From the NCBI GenBank assembly GCA_030490835.1, contig CM059972.1, positions 7,160,264 through 7,224,263 on the forward strand: a DNA stretch of 64,000 nt. Reading direction: 5' to 3'. This DNA comes from Annona cherimola (Eukaryota; Streptophyta; Magnoliopsida; Magnoliales; Annonaceae). The translations under genes were made by a program, and so were the position numbers. The notes under the pieces were generated by a model. That model had not been told where the DNA came from and ran no database searches. It saw only the letters and a list, made by a program, of their open reading frames with translations. Of the stretch, positions 27,201-39,800 are shown piece after piece. Position 1 is the stretch's first letter, and every line of letters begins with the position of its first letter.

Positions 27201-30200
27201 CAAAATTCATAAGATGTTTTAAAAGAGTAAGATTCAGCAGATATTTAATACTATTTCCATGGTACACTTGGGTTGGTGGTTGGAATTATTAAAATCCAAC
27301 CATGCTTGTCATGATGCTTACAGAGTGATGACATGCACATTCCTATATCTAAGCCTGCAGTGGTTGATGCATTGAATATGAAACCCCATAAGACATTACA
27401 TTAGCGTGAAATACAATCACAAAATTGTAGTATTTCAATGCTCTAGTGGGTCATATCATTTACTTTCAGAGGTTTTCACTTTAAACTAATGAACTGTACA
27501 ACGTAGGTCAATCTGTCTTCGTTATTTGGTATATGGAATAAAACAAGTTATGCAGCAGTCCGGTTTAATGCCAGGTAGTCAAATTGTGCTGGACAAAGTA
27601 ACCTTTTAAAATGCTTTGAAAATAGAAAAAATGAAAGGATATTGCACTTAATTCAATATTTAAGGTGTGGAGAGGCTGTAGTTTACATACTTCTACAGGA
27701 TTGGTTTGCATTTTCAATCAGGAAAAACTGGAAAGGATCTGTGTTGGATTTATCCAGTGCAGAGCTGGAATTGCCATGGAAAACTTGGTAGAAATTTTTG
27801 TCATTTCAAAGTTACGGATTTTTGCATTGCAACTTTGTCTCTGAGAAGCACTCCAGTCATTTGTATCTCTTGATAATTTATACTTTTTGTACAGGAACTA
27901 TCTGTCATCTGTTTTAATCCAGGAACTTTTTCTCACTTGGGATCATGAAGATTTATCTCTCCGAGTCAAAGTGAGTAGTGTTGCACTAAGTGAACATTCC
28001 AATTCTGGCAATTCATCTTCGTTCATCATTTGAAATATCTAATATTGGGATAACTTGCAAATCTAACATTTGAAACTTTTTCATTGGTTTTTGTAGGCAG
28101 CTCGAATTTTGGTTGTTCTAATGTGCAAGCACGAATTTGATGCTAGATATCAGAAGCACGAGGATAAATTATACATAGCACAGCTATATTTTCCTCTTGT
28201 TGGACAGGTGAACTTTTTCCTTTTTTTTTACTGCTATAGTTTCTGCACGTGTTACTGTTAGTCAAAGATTTGCCCTCTCCCTTGTTGAACGCTTCTGTGC
28301 ATTCATGTTTTCTCCATCTAAACATTAAAAATGAACAACTTTCTATTTGTTCATGACTGTTTTATGCTGTTATGGACCTCTTCTGATTTTCCTTGAGATG
28401 TTTTTTTCCCCATTTCGTTTTCCCACTTTGCTCTCTCTCTCTCTCTAATTGCAATCTTTGTTAATCAGACCAAGTCTTATTGAAAGTCCAAGGTAGATTT
28501 GATTAATGCAGAGTTGAGTTTCAGCTATTAAACAGGAAAAATCGGATAACAGTGCAATGTAGGTGCAGACCATTAATGGTGTTTGCTTTCATTGCGAGTT
28601 GCGACTGCTATTGTTGTTTTACTCTTCAGATCTAGTGATGGCCCCTTTTTTTGGGATATACAACCATGGTGTATTTGGTCATTAGCTTTTCATGATTCTC
28701 TGACATGATTGATCATCTGGAAAGCATGTTATTGACATTATATTTGCCTGAGAGACAGCTTATCTCTTTTACTGTCTGTCTGGTGGCCTTGAGCATTGCA
28801 AAATTTTGACCACAAAAAAAATACTCTTGAGGAGATTTCTACTTATGATATGGAGGCTATGTTGCATGATAATCGTCTGGGGCATCATTTTGTAGAAGGG
28901 CGATTGCATTTCGTAGTCTTTTGAGGCAGTCTATGATATTGCTGCAAATAAAAGATAGAAGTACAGCTAACTGCAAGGAAACAGCGTAGAAACGGTCAAT
29001 CTAAATTCGAAGGATCATGTTTGAAATTTCAGATTCTCAGCAAAGAGCTCATTTTAGATTCTTAAGAAAAACCATTCTATTTATGTGCCAAGGCTTGGAT
29101 TTCTGAATTTATGCAGAACCATCACTGAAAGTTCTGTATTGAGTGAAGGCATGTTATCTTTTTCTGTGTTGTCTGATTAGTTATCACAATCCAATTATAA
29201 TGATAAATGATCTAATTTCTTGTGTTTGGCACTGGCAGATTCTTGATGAGATGCCAGTATTCTATAATCTAAATGCAGTTGAAAAGCGTGAGGTTTTAAT
29301 TGCCGTTATACAAATTATTCGCAATCTGGATGTTGCATCACTAGTCAAAGCTTGGCAACAAAGCATCGCTCGTACTAGGCTATTTTTCAAGCTATTGGAA
29401 GAATGTCTCATTCTTTTTGAGGTGCATCTCCTCAAACAGATTGATGTTCTGGGTTCTTTTATTGTCTTGCTCGTCATTGTTTTATTTACTTGTTAATGAG
29501 AACTCTGCGAGAATGATCCTTGTTAGTCTTATCTTGTGCTGATGTGTTCTGGCGTAAAAGTCATATTTACTAAATATATGAATAAATAAATTGAGTTCTA
29601 GTGCAATGGGACCAGTTCCACTTAATTGAATTCTTGGAACCTCTTGGCTTGTACCCACCTTTAGGATTAATAAAATCCAATCCAACCATTCAGTTAGAAC
29701 AGTTTTTCTGAAAAAAATCCAAATTTTATCTAATTAAAATGTCCACAGCTCCTTATGATTTAAAGGTCGATATAATGCATTAAAATTGTTTGATTGTTAA
29801 ATTAATTTTAAACCTTTTGATTAAACATCAACGTCTCATAAAACATTTTTCTTATGGGATAAACAATTCTATATGTTATTATAACATTCTAGTGCTTGTA
29901 TGAATGGATCTATATGCCTTTCACATTACACATGATATTTTGTCTTTTTTAAGAGGTCAACGTGTACAAAACTTTCATTCAAATGATTTTTTTGGTATCG
30001 TAATTGAAATAAATGGAGTCAAATATAATAATCAGATTGGATTTTAATTAGTCATCGATGTGGGCCTAAACCTAGGTTGCACAAATTCTATTCAGTAGGA
30101 CCAGTTTGTGCTTCTTATGATACTGACTTCTTTCCTTCTTATGAGACTGTTTTAATGCAGTAGGAAAGTGGCTGAAGTAAGAATATGCTCCTTTTACACA

Positions 30201-33200
30201 CTTTTTAGGCTGTTTTGATGTGTGACTTCTTATGGGACTCTTTTTGATGTAGTAGGGAAGAGGTTTGAGTGAAAATGCACTTCTTTGACACATCTTTTTA
30301 GACTGATTTGATGCCTTGCTACCATTCACACTCTACTTCGTATCTTCATTATATTTGTCAATCATGTCTCCATGCGTTTCATTACAAATTCTATTTTGCT
30401 CCATCGTCCACGTTACACTTTTTAACACACCCTCTTTCTAATTACACACTTTCCCGACAGATCCTTGGTGTCATTAGTTCAACCTTTTTGTATGATAACA
30501 TTTTGGTTATTTTGCACCTAGTATTGTATTTTCTGTACTTGAATTAATAACCAAGTATACTTGGTGCTACTCAACTAATTTTGTAGTATTTACAATGAAT
30601 ATTGTGAATTTCCTTGATTTTCTGTTTTATTGTTGTTGTTGATGCTGCTTGTGTTGTTCTCATTCTGCATGTTACAGCACAGAAAACCAGCTGATAGCAT
30701 GATCATGAGCTGTAGTTCTCGCAGCCCTGAAGGAGAAGGTCCAGTTTCCCCAAAGTATACAGATAGGCTTTCCCCTGCAATTAACAACTATCTGTCTGAT
30801 GCTTCTCGCCAAGAAGTTAGAGTATGATTCTGTCTTTTTTAGATCTTCTACATGGAGCTGTATGTCATTTTGATTGTTGATTTTATGTAATCAAGAGAAT
30901 AATGATATTGTTTGCCTGTAGTGAAATTTATCATTGGGTCAGCTATAATTTTTATGAGGGTAGGATTTGCTGTGTGGGTTCCGAGGGATGTTGTATTAGA
31001 TTTTTTTTGTTTTATTTCTTACTCTTTTCTTTGTTATTTGTGCAAATAGTTCCTTAACAACTCTGGGGAATAATTTTCCTAGACTCTGGAGAAATAAAAA
31101 TCTTCCTTTTCTTTTTTCTCATATTTTTGGAAGCAACTAGTTCTGAGGGGATTGGATGCTGTGTGGGTTTTGAGGGGAAGTGTTATTATTATATTTTTTG
31201 TTTCTGCTTTTATTTTTTCTTTTTATGAATGGCTAACAGCGGCTAGCATACCTTGAATCAGATATCCTGTTAAACCAAAAAAATTAACCATTGAAAGGTC
31301 ATGTTTTTTCCGGTTCATGTCTGGTTGACATAACTGAGGTATTTTTGATGGACAACTCAAGTATGGTTTTTGTTGTCACGAGTCTAACTTGGACTGTGCA
31401 GATGCCTTCTCCCCTGAAAGGTGGACTAGGAAAAAAATAATAAAATAGAACATTTGTTCGACACATTGGCTGCTGTCTACCTTTGACCTAATTTGATTTC
31501 TTTTTCCTGAGGTGTTGGTTGCATTTTTCATGTAAGCTATTGGTTGAAATTGAAGAGATAATCAACTGCGGTCAAGAACTGATTGCTGCATAAATAGTTG
31601 TCTTTGGGAATGATTAAGCAGTCACGCATCTGCGACGCATATAATTTTCAGGTGTATCTTATGCATGTGGATTCTCATTGACCATAATCACTTAGCAAAC
31701 ATCAGATCTTAAACATTTAGATAGGTAGATATGTCTTATGAGAATTTATCCATAACTACTATCAATTATGCATCTTTCTCTCTATCAAAAAAGCATTTAT
31801 TCATAACCACTGCCAATTATGATTAAGAGGAAGTGTTTAGTGATTAGCATGGTGTCAAATCATATCTAAGCTGAATTTATCATTTACTCTGTACTTGATA
31901 TATACCCTTGGAAGAGTGATTCTGACCACTGATAGAAATTTCTAGCATTGCTATTTTTCTTGTTCTGTGACTGATAGTAGCTGAATTGATTGTTGGAACT
32001 TGTGTTGTGGACTAAATGATGTTGACTTGTTAAACAAAAATTAAGGTTCTCTTCAACGGTTGTCTTTCACTGTGCGTGCAGCCTCAGGGGACACCAGAGA
32101 ATGGTTACTTATGGAACAGAGTCAGTCCCCAGTTAAGCTCACCCAGCCAACCATATTCTTTAAGAGAAGCTCTTGCTCAGGCGCAATCTTCACGGATGGG
32201 AGCTTCAACTCGAGCACTGAGAGAGTCTCTGCACCCGATATTGAGGCAGAAATTGGTATGTTTCTCTGCAGAAGTTAACTGTGATTTGGTTTGGGGATGT
32301 GTCTCGATTGTCAATTTCATTCCATTCAGGAACTTTGGGAGGAAAATTTGAGTGCAGCTGTCAGCCTACAAGTTCTTGAGATCACTGAAAAGTTCTCAGT
32401 GGCAGCAGCATCACATAGTATTGCTACTGATTATGGAAAGCTGGATTGCCTCACATCCATATTTACGAGTTTCTTCTCTCGAAGCCAACCACTAGCCTTT
32501 TGGAAAGCATTATTTCCTGTGTTTAACAATATCTTTTATCTTCATGGAGCAACACTGATGGCTAGGGAGAATGACAGATTCTTGAAACAAGTTGCTTTCC
32601 ATCTTCTTCGACTTGCAGTATTTCGAAACCATTCCATCAGGAAAAGAGCAGTTGTTGGACTTCAGATCCTCGTGAGGGTATGCAAATGATATTGTGGAGT
32701 TTAAGAATTACAGCTTAAATCCTAGTGTTAATCCTACTTCCTTTTTTGCAGAGTTCTTTCTTTTATTTTGGGCACACAACTCGGTTGAGGGTCATGCTGA
32801 CTATTACTCTGTCAGAATTGATGTCTGATGTACAAGTGACCCAGATGAGATCTGATGGATCACTTGAAGAAAGCGGTGAAGCTCGCCGTCTTAGAAAATC
32901 ATTGGAGGAGATGGCGGATGAAAGCAGGAGCTATAGTTTATTAAAAGAGTGTGGGCTTCCTGAGAATGCTCTGGAAGCACTTCCCGAGGGATCAGCTGGG
33001 AATCGGTGGTCCTGGTCAGAAGTAAAACAGTTGTCTGATAGCCTTCTCCAAGCTCTTGATGCAGGCCTGGAACATGCTCTTTTGGTAAGCAGCAGCATTG
33101 TGTTCCTTCAGTTTATTTGGGGGTTAGCAGTTCCAATATTTCCAACTCACTAATGATGTTTGTTATTAGATGCGAGCAAGTGAAAATCAAACATCAGTAA

Positions 33201-35298
33201 TACTACTGTTAAAAAAATACAATGAAGAATTGGACATTAGTCTGTTTGGTAACATGCAAAACTAAAATAAAAAGAACTTTCCCACTCCTTAGCACCTTTT
33301 GACATATTAACTACCTAATTATCTTAATTTTTCTATTTTACCCTATAATATCTCATGATTCTCTCATCTAAAAAAGAAATTTTCCCATGTTGTTTGTACT
33401 GGGATTCTTTTCCCCTTGGAGTGACATGCTATGGAGTTGAATGCAATAGGAGTAGCTGAACCTATTAGTAGGGATTACTGGATGGGGCTTTATTGAGAAT
33501 GGTTGGTGTGACTTGTTGAGAAGTTATGCTGGAAGACTTTCTTTGCTTTGCAGGCTTCTGTGGTGACTGTGGATAGATATGCAGCTGCAGAGAGCTTTTA
33601 CAGACTTGCAATGGCTTATGCTCCTGTCCCAGATCTTCACATAATGTGGTTGCTGCATTTATGTGATGCACACCAGGAGATGCAGTCGTGGGCTGAAGCA
33701 GCGCAATGTGCTGTTGCTGTTGCTGGCGTCATTATGCAGGTTGATATTCTGTCTTTGCAAACATTTCTTAATGTAGAAATATAACACGTTCAACCATAGA
33801 TCTTGTGGGAATGTGGTCCTGCTGAGCTTTTGTACATGCCCCTTGGCTCATCTAACCTCGATTTCATTGACTCTTTTAGGCTCTTGTGGGAAGAAATGAT
33901 GCCGTCTGGAGTAGAGATCATGTTGCTGCTTTACGGAAGATATGTCCCATGGTTAGCAGTGCAATTTCAGCTGAGGCATCTGCAGCCGAGGTAGAGGGAT
34001 ATGGTGCCTCAAAACTCACAGTTGACTCGGCTGTGAAGTACCTACAGCTTGCTAACAAGCTCTTTTCTCAAGCAGAACTCTATCATTTCTGTGCCAGCAT
34101 TTTGGAACTCATAATTCCAGTTTATAAAAGCAGAAGAGCATTCGGTCAGCTTGCAAAATGCCACACCTCCCTCACAAGCATCTATGAATCAATCCTAGAG
34201 CAAGAATCAAGTCCAATACCTTTTACTGATGCTACTTACTACCGAGTTGGATTCTATGGGGAGAGATTTGGGAAGCTGAATCGGAAGGAATATGTATACA
34301 GAGAACCTCGTGATGTGCGCCTTGGTGACATCATGGAAAAGCTTAGTCACATATATGAATCAAGGATGGATGGTAATCACACCCTGCATATAATACCTGA
34401 CTCAAGGCAAGTCAATGCTGAAGAATTGCAGCCTAGTGTCTGCTATCTGCAAATAACTGCTGTGGATCCAGTCATGGAAGATGAGGACCTTGGAAGCAGG
34501 AGGGAAAGGATATTTTCTCTGTCAACTGGCAGCATGCGTGCTCGTGTCTTTGACCGCTTTCTGTTCGACACCCCTTTTACGAAAAATGGCAAGACTCAGG
34601 GCGGACTAGAAGATCAATGGAAACGACGGACTGTTCTCCAGACCGAGGGCTCATTCCCTGCTCTTGCGAACCGGCTTGTAGTCGTGAAATCTGAATCTCT
34701 TGAATTCTCACCTGTAGAGAATGCCATTGGGATGATTGAAACCCGGACAGCTGCGTTACGCAATGAACTTGAAGAGCCACGTAGCTCCGAAGGAGATCAG
34801 CTCCCTAGGCTTCAGAGTCTACAGAGGATACTGCAAGGCAGTGTTGCAGTTCAGGTGTGTTGGTCATCTCCATTGTTTGCTTAATCAAATTTCTGGAAAA
34901 ATCCTTACCAGTCAAAAAAAAGAAAAAAAATCAAGAAAATCCCTTTTGGATAATCGAGTTTTAAACTAGCCGAAGTTCAATTTTTTGCCAGATGTCTTCT
35001 CAAGCAAGAACACAGACGAAAAATAATGATTCTTTGCTTGCAGGTGAACAGCGGAGTGCTGAGTGTTTGCACTGCATTTTTGTCAGGTGAGCCTGCAACC
35101 AGACTCCGTTCACAGGAACTCCAGCAACTCATTGCAGCTTTGCTTGAGTTCATGGCAGTGTGTAAGCGAGCAATCCGTGTTCACTTTAGATTAATTGGGG
35201 AGGAAGATCAGGACTTCCACACACAGCTTGTGAATGGGTTCCAGTCCTTGACTGCAGAGCTTTCTCACTATATTCCTGCCATACTCTCAGAGCTATGA
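12242..35298 (+). CDS. SPK1: SPIKE1, DOCK-family guanine-nucleotide exchange factor for ROP GTPases
   Basis: SPK1 loads GTP on plant ROP (Rho) GTPases, acting upstream of the WAVE and ARP2/3 complexes in actin control and cell shape, at the ER and plasma membrane (family knowledge). Thirty coding exons keep phase: 12242-12325, 13278-13440, 13554-13642, 14766-14878, 15021-15076, 15185-15282, 15974-16111, 16507-16818, 17772-18062, 18242-18409, 18498-18689, 18901-18944, 20245-20314, 20701-20862, 22046-22153, 22329-22366, 23006-23150, 23520-23646, 25064-25257, 26183-26313, 27895-27970, 28097-28207, 29239-29421, 30678-30821, 32082-32255, 32330-32677, 32752-33084, 33554-33739, 33880-34854, 35044-35298. 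They total 5508 nt, 1835 residues, close to the about 1830 of Arabidopsis SPK1. The start follows the leader acceptor and gives the family opening with RFRKIPRQ. All introns are GT-AG and no frame is broken, so the gene looks functional. Confidence 0.95.
12304..12440. repeat. 100-bp tandem duplication across the SPK1 exon 1 donor
   Basis: The end of coding exon 1 with its donor (GAGTTGGACCAACTG, then GTTTGTGTAC) recurs 100 bp later in the intron as GAGTTGGACCAACTT, then GTCTGTGTAC. Homology continues to about 12480. Reading from the true exon into the duplicate meets a stop at 12410-12412, so using the second donor would truncate the protein. Confidence 0.85.
15434..15582. repeat. 74-bp tandem duplication in SPK1 intron 6
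   Basis: The unit starting TGGCTCTGTTATGAGTATC is repeated at 15508 with few mismatches. It is intronic and away from splice sites. Confidence 0.85.
18242..20314 (+). other. SPK1: SPK1 DHR1 (C2-like) region
   Basis: Exons 10-13 encode residues 449-606. The segment opens with FHAFDFRT and contains RVELRKDD and HHLLFTLFHVDL, matching the DHR1/C2 module that in DOCK proteins binds phosphoinositides at membranes. The 44-nt exon 12 is followed by a 1.3-kb intron. Confidence 0.75.
24145..24534. mobile_element. Mutator-like foldback MITE (family D) in an SPK1 intron
   Basis: A perfect 9-bp target duplication TATAATTAG flanks the element (24136-24144 and 24535-24543). The ends are inverted: GGGTTCCGATCT on the left and AGATCGGAACCC on the right, followed by long complementary AT-rich arms that fold around about 24345. 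At 390 bp it has no coding capacity. Long TIRs with a 9-bp duplication are the mark of non-autonomous Mutator-like elements. It lies in the 1.4-kb intron 18 (23647-25063), far from splice sites. Confidence 0.9.
24160..24197. repeat. GC-rich perfect hairpin inside the left TIR
   Basis: GCACCCGGGAGCAGGCA at 24160-24176 is exactly complementary to 24181-24197 with a 4-base loop GCGT. The right TIR has only one arm of this motif, so the left end carries an extra inverted copy. Confidence 0.9.
25555..25845. repeat. Dispersed repeat, SPK1 intron copy 1
   Basis: Resembles 29870-30113 over more than 200 bp (shared order: TGGATCT, CTTTCAC, CAGATTGGATT, then GGNACNGGTTT). Class unknown. It includes an inner palindrome around ATTCAATTTGGTGG. 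Confidence 0.5.
26048..26094. repeat. CTG/GTT microsatellite and T run in an SPK1 intron
   Basis: A run of CTG triplets passes into GTT triplets and then a T run about 90-130 bp before the acceptor of exon 20 (26183). It could read as poly-glutamine on the other strand but is intronic. Confidence 0.85.
26391..26622. repeat. About 115-bp tandem duplication in an SPK1 intron
   Basis: TGATTAAGAATTG starts two adjacent near-identical units at 26391 and 26505. Both contain CTTAATTAATGAAAA and GATCTATTNTATTTTGTTG. Confidence 0.85.
29590..30113. repeat. Dispersed repeat with imperfect inverted ends, SPK1 intron copy 2
   Basis: The left end reads GGGACCAGTTCCACTTAATT and the right end, read inwards, CTGGTCCTACTGAATAG, an imperfect inverted pair. 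The right half is homologous to 25555-25845. The superfamily and target duplication were not determined. Confidence 0.45.
30132..30315. repeat. About 92-bp diverged tandem duplication in an SPK1 intron
   Basis: The unit starting CTTCTTATGAGACTGTTTTAA recurs as CTTCTTATGGGACTCTTTTTG. Divergence is higher than in the other intronic duplications, so it is older. Confidence 0.75.
33554..35298 (+). other. SPK1: SPK1 DHR2 (DOCKER) catalytic region
   Basis: Exons 28-30 encode residues 1365-1835, the catalytic exchange module. Exon 29 (975 nt) is by far the largest and carries conserved stretches such as AELYHFCASILEL, YYRVGFYGERFGKL and YVYREPRDVRLGDIMEKL. The C-terminus LSHYIPAILSEL is intact. This is the most conserved part of the protein in the family. 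Confidence 0.85.
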
Positions 35299-36249
35299 TG
35301 GAGATGATCCCGTGAACTGTTCTATAATATCTGTATTCTTGCCTGCTGCTTGTAACAGGCAGGCCAGTGTGCATATCACCTTCGAATTGTTTTGGTAGTG
35401 TACATGTATTTTGCAGGAATTGTGCCTAACAGTGTGATTTTGTAACGAGCTGCTGTTGTTTCATTCAATGCCTTCATTGTTATGTTGTTGTTTTCCTTAA
35501 ACATGATGTGGCCTGTATGTTAATCATGGGGAGGTGCTTGTGCCAAAAAGCTTAAGAGATCGGGAACGACAGTTTTGTTTTTGAGATGAGGGTAACAAGG
35601 AGTTTGTGACTAATCTTTTGTGCGCCAACTTCCTACCTGCATCGTCCCTGCATGAGCAGCTTCCACTAAGCAGGTGTAAAAGCTTCCATCTCTTAAATTC
35701 CTAACATACATCAATCAGTGTTAATGGTGATAGCCAAATAATCTACAAGGATACTCTCAGAGGGACTGCTCGGAGGCGCTGAAACAATGCTTGTTTACTG
35801 ATGGATGGGTAATTGAAACAGCATATCTACACAGAAACGGGCCTCGTTATAAAATTAGGTTGAATGTATCCTCATTTTTTGTCAAAGCCGTATTACATAG
35901 AAGCTATTCTGGCTGCCCATCAACAGATTCCAGTTACGAGAGGTTTTGAGTTCGAAGGAGGCGTCAACCGCCAAAATGGGAAAGGAACATTTCATCTACC
36001 AAGAAAACATCCAATTCTTCTTCAGCAACTGGAAAAATTGTCTGCATTTATTTCTTCTTCATTTATGCTTTTTTGCGTAACTCAGGACAGACGGTGAGCA
36101 GATGGAACCACCACAATGATATATGGGTACCATGACAAGAGAGCGTCGACATCCAATCCACTCGCTGAACTTTAGGCTTCCACACAACGGTCGGTTGTTG
36201 TCACTTTACATGTACAATGCTTCTAGTCTATACCAGTCTAGAAGGATAA
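35299..36249. other. Convergent 3' region between SPK1 and NCA1
   Basis: The two stop codons face each other 951 bp apart. The space must hold both 3' untranslated regions and both poly(A) sites. No clear AATAAA site was assigned and no further gene is seen. Confidence 0.6.
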
Positions 36250-38807
36250 TTATGCAACGGACGTTGGCGCAGATGCTTCATCTTCTTCAACCAGGTGATT
36301 GCGAACAAATTCAAGCACAGAAAGACGCTGTGTATGCATCACCATCAATATCATCAGTACAGATTCACACAACAACTCAGATAAACAGATGAGGAAGACC
36401 AGTAGTATGAGCACATTACCCGCTGTTCCAAAGCAGTATCATTAGAATTCAGTGACAAGGACTCTAAACATTCGATGGCTTCTTGGAATCCGTCAATGGC
36501 CACATTCTTGTTGCCCAGGTTCCTGTCCACATCAGCAACTTTTGCCAGAGACACAGCCACATCAACAACCTAAATTCGTAAGAACAAAGACAAATGAGCA
36601 CTTCTTTTTTTTTTTTTTTGAAAAATTCACTCTAATCGCAGAAACTCAATGCAACAACACAGAACAGAACGGAGATGCCTTTCTTGATAACCATGCATCC
36701 ATACATAGTGGGATGTACATTGACAAGAGAACTATAGCTTAAGGACACTATAGGTATGGAAATCCTGAAATTCAGACAAGTGAAATCACTAGGCTGGATT
36801 GATAAATGCAGTTATCTAGCCTGAATAGATATGAAAATATATTGAAATGATTAATGGATCAATCATTTCCTGAATATGTTATGACTGTATGTATGCAAAT
36901 GAATAAGCTTTGTCTAAAGGGAGGTCGGTCACATACTTTTAATATGGGATTGTGTTTGTAACTGACATTTTCTACAGAAAACTTATGATCTAATTTTTTT
37001 TTCCCCAATGGTTTGTCATTTTGATTTGGAAACTTCCAATACGTCACATAATTATTTGTTTCCATAACTATGTATATCAAAGGAGTTGCTTTCTATGGAC
37101 CTTCTTACATGCAATTTATCAGTGCATTATCGACTGTCTGCACATTATCAACCGTCCTAGAATATAACAATGCAACCACAACATAGTTGTATGCAGGTTG
37201 TTGGTTCTGCCATACATTAGACATAACAAATTTTCCTGAACAAAAAAAGAAATATGAATCAACTGCTCACCAGGGAAGGGAGATCTAAGTGCTCTTTAGC
37301 AGCATTACGGCGTACGTCCAAAGACTGAGAATAAAAAGACTTCGCAGATTCAAGGTCTCCACTATAATATTTGAGATCTCCAATTTTATTAAGAGACACT
37401 GACAATGTGTGGACCACCTGTGAAAGAACATTATGTCAGTTCTCAGAAAATAACATGTTTTGACAGGTGATTTTCTTTATGTAGCAGATGACAGGTTCTA
37501 TGTTAGATTTCTTAAATATTCAAAAGAACTGATGCAAGAAGTGACAGAAAACCTCAACATCTTTCGCCGACAACTTTGAAAGGAATTCAACACTCTCCTC
37601 CAAAAATGCAATTGCAGCACCAAAGTCACCTATTGCTCGGCTGCCATTCAGGAACATAAGCAAGTGAACAGCTAACCAGTGGTTAGATGGCTAGCATATA
37701 CATATAATAAAAGAAATGGTCATATCTTAAGAGTTAATTTTCTAACAAACTGAATCGGAATTAATGGATTAAAAAAAAACTCTATTATCCAAATTAAAAG
37801 ATCACATATGTGTAGAGTATGATATCAGTAAATAACAAAAAGAGAGCCTAACCAGCAGTCACCAAGCATTCCAAGAACAGCCCCAAGTTGTGAGCATAAC
37901 TCTTGAGTGTTACCAAGCCTCTCTAATTGTTCTCGGATGTCCTTGGCACACATACTAAGCCGTGATTTGGCACTTTCAAAATTCTGAGCATGAAATGCCT
38001 GCATTTAAATATAACATGTCAGAGACAATGGTTATAAGGTCTGAACATGTTAACTTCACCATCACCTTCACAGCATGTTGCACCAAGAAAGCACCCCTCT
38101 CCAACGAGACATCTTCATATGTGACATTTTCATTTTCTCCTCCTGTTTCAGTTGCGTCTGAATTGATTTGAGATCTCTTTATTCTACAATGACCTTCAAT
38201 GAAGCGATCAACAAGGAGCTGAAGCTCATTATCAGGCTCGATCTTCTCTATGTCAGCTCCACACACTGGGCAGTCAACAAATCGTGATATGCATACTCTG
38301 TATGAGAAGCAAATTTTAGTGAATTAGCAGCATTCTACCTACATGCAACATGGCAAATTATCGAAACAAAACGCGCAAGTAATTTGATAGTTGAAGAGCT
38401 CACTTGCAAAACTTATGGGAACAAGGCACACATTTGCTACTTTCAAAGAGAAGTGCGCGGCAGATCACACAACTAAATGGGCCTAACTTGAATGAATGAG
38501 AATCGTATCCAAATGGGCACTTGGGAGATAATACAGCAGAATCACCCTGTTCCTTTTTGGTCTTGGCCTCAGAATCGTATCCAAATGGGCACTTAGGAGA
38601 TGACGAAACAGAATTATCCTCAACCTTTTTGGTGCTCGCTTGAGAATCATACCCAAAAGGACACTTTGGAGATGTTGCAATATTTTTCTCATCCTTAACG
38701 TTGGCATCATCATCCGCCTTTTGAAACGCATCATCAGTTTTACTAAGCATTGATGGTTGGACGACACCTCTATCTGCTGAGTTAGAATATGGACAGACAG
38801 AACTCAT
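36250..38807 (-). CDS. NCA1: NCA1, RING/TPR chaperone of catalase
   Basis: NCA1 (NO CATALASE ACTIVITY 1) keeps catalase folded and active, supporting peroxide removal under stress (family knowledge). Seven exons keep phase on the minus strand: 38807-38404, 38297-38066, 37998-37853, 37640-37553, 37417-37271, 36569-36420, 36327-36250. They give 414 residues, near the about 408 of Arabidopsis NCA1. A RING-type zinc site is complete: Cys113, Cys116, Cys129, His131, Cys134, Cys137, Cys144, Cys147. The following exons encode helical TPR-like repeats (about residues 213-395), ending in an acidic tail. Three CPFGYDS units precede the RING. The codon for residue 135 is split by intron 1. All introns are GT-AG. 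The RING may be structural rather than ubiquitin-ligating. Confidence 0.92.
38499..38666 (-). repeat. NCA1: Triple 24-residue repeat in NCA1 (72-bp units)
   Basis: SPKCPFGYDS occurs at residues 46-55, 70-79 and 94-103, period exactly 24 codons. The linkers are charged and less conserved. The last copy runs directly into the RING. Each copy carries one Cys that could bind metal or be redox active (inference). Confidence 0.9.
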
Positions 38808-39800
38808 CTTGACAACTCCTGCTCGAGAAAAATGGATACGAAGTTAAATTACTGTCACGGGAAAGTTCAGCACAACTTTTTTATGAAATGCAAAAGGCAA
38901 AAAAATTCGAATACAATCTTAACAGGAAGACAAAATCCGGCAGACAACGTTAAAAGATATCAGAATGTGATAAAAATGAGAGAAAGATAAGAATTTTACA
39001 CCAATGATTACATCAATAAAGTTGGAACGTTTAATGTAAAGGGTTGTCCTCGACACAGAAAAAGAAAGGACTACAAACGAAACAAACTAATAAATCATGG
39101 CTAGGGATGCTGCATACATGAATTCGACCAGCCAAATCATATCTAGGCAGAATGACGGAAGCTGAAATTGGGATGATGAGCTGAATCAGAAGCATATGGT
39201 GCAAAATGACCAGAAAAGAGGACATGAGCATGGAACATAACAAAAAAGTAATAAGATATTGAAAAGCAGATGCCAATGCATGGCAGCAAGCATTAAAGGT
39301 TGGTATTGAAGTTGAATATAATCTGGCTAGAATTCCACAGCATCCGCTTACCAACGGATGTTCAGGGTCTCAGGTTGGAGTAGAATTCAAGGAAATGGAA
39401 AGGAAACAAGGATCTAGAAAGCTATCCAGCCCATTCAACGGCAAAAAGCCAGCATGGAATCCAAGAAAGGTCCAGCGTACAACATACATCTCCCACAACG
39501 ACTACGACATTGGGCTACGGCAGTAACTGACATTCGGGATATCAAATTGGATTAGAATCCCAGGAACGGGAAGGAAAAACAGCGGAAATGGATTTAAAAA
39601 ATGGATGCAGATGGCGAGCAACAGGAGAAGAAGAAGAGGGTTCTGACGAAAAGATGAGATGGCGGATCTCAACTCACCTTAAACTTGCCTGCGGCGGTGC
39701 GCTTTTCCTCTGAAATCAGTCTCTCCGATTTCGTCTGATCCTCCGATTTCGTCTGATCTTGAAATATCCGAGAATTTTTATGTTATGCTACGGCCTACAG
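38808..39800 (-). other. NCA1: NCA1 leader: untranslated exon and leader intron
   Basis: An acceptor TCGAGCAG precedes the start codon by 11 bases (exon starts at 38818). A matching donor TTTAAG|GTGAGT on the minus strand lies at about 39678/39677, so an 860-bp leader intron is likely. The leader exon would extend to about 39780. The transcription start was not located. Confidence 0.6.
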
